The translations under genes and the position numbers were made by a program. The notes under the pieces are model-generated. The model was not told the origin of the DNA and ran no database searches. It saw only the letters and a program-made list of their open reading frames with translations. A DNA stretch of 64,000 nucleotides from an uncultured Rhodopila sp. (GTDB lineage Bacteria; Pseudomonadota; Alphaproteobacteria; Acetobacterales; Acetobacteraceae): assembly GCF_903915725.1 (NCBI RefSeq), contig NZ_CAIWTY010000069.1, forward strand, positions 43,878 to 107,877. The letters run 5' to 3'. Shown one piece after another: positions 63,789 through 64,000 of this stretch (position 1 is its first letter; every line of letters begins with the position of its first letter).

Positions 63789-64000
63789 CCGGGGTGGCGG
63801 GACCGGCGGTCTCGAAAGCGGACATCGTGCAACAAATCAGCCCGCCGGCTTCGCGCCTTAGAGCCTGACCGGAAACGATAGCGCAATGATCAGAAAACTG
63901 GCCTGAGAGGCGGCTTCCCGGCTTGGGAGGCTATCCAACGCAATTCGCTATAACCACGCAATTTCAATAGCTTAAACACTTGGCGGCCCATTTCGAGTCA

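Noticed and set aside
63789..64000. A gene start at the right edge of the window
   Set aside because: No open frame with a ribosome site reaches the end. The stretch looks like an intergenic region.

Overview
The window is high-GC chromosomal DNA from an alphaproteobacterium, most likely of the family Acetobacteraceae (Rhodospirillales). Supporting signs are a CcrM-type cell-cycle methyltransferase, a DUF3126 protein, a complete MinCDE set, Tat-like signal peptides, and a large secreted protein with a C-terminal type I secretion-like region. No species can be named from sequence alone. No prophage, CRISPR array, rRNA or complete insertion sequence was seen.

Layout. 1-5407: ABC-type genes (an ABC-2 permease cut by the window edge, then a binding protein, permease and ATPase of the nitrate/sulfonate type), a small exported protein, an EthD-like protein and an outer-membrane porin. 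5409-12292: a radical SAM protein, tRNA-Trp, secE-nusG, a decayed vapBC pair, ccrM, rnhB, a low-GC orphan, yebC and ruvC. 12433-17275: thiC under a TPP riboswitch, tRNA-Gly, a DUF3126 protein, ribA and an orphan response regulator. 17386-24683: a GH65 phosphorylase with its phosphoglucomutase, adenosine deaminase and a three-gene sugar-type ABC importer without an ATPase. 24876-33091: an exported nuclease-like protein, an AI-2E family transporter, an unknown protein with an aldo/keto reductase, a decayed MBL-fold gene, a lipoprotein, a phosphoesterase and a DUF429-like protein. 33402-45321: uricase with its permease, transketolase, FtsK, a broken ODP-type MBL gene, a DEAD-box helicase with a YaiI-like protein, and minCDE. 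45511-64000: a 1154-residue repeat-containing secreted esterase-like protein, phnCDEE, a dienelactone hydrolase-like protein, fumC, a Gfo/Idh/MocA oxidoreductase, TerC, an RsmB-like methyltransferase, a heparinase II/III-like protein, a GT4 glycosyltransferase and purH.

Functional links. Most genes are housekeeping or ordinary metabolism. Coupled units include GH65 plus beta-phosphoglucomutase (disaccharide phosphorolysis to glucose 6-phosphate), urate permease plus uricase, and the MinCDE septum-placement operon. YebC and RuvC lie close together, but RuvAB is absent nearby.

The less ordinary content is between genes. Palindromic repeats recur through the window. Two copies of a roughly 170-bp MITE-like element each sit directly against the stop codon of a minus-strand gene. 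A 43-bp inverted repeat pair encloses another small palindromic element. Three genes are visibly decaying: a vapC remnant, an MBL-fold hydrolase with frameshifts, and an ODP-type MBL protein broken by an exact 17-bp tandem duplication. Adenosine deaminase appears to start at a non-canonical ATC codon behind a strong Shine-Dalgarno sequence. I found no convincing entirely new biological system. The MITE-like family and the repeat architecture of the secreted protein are the best leads.
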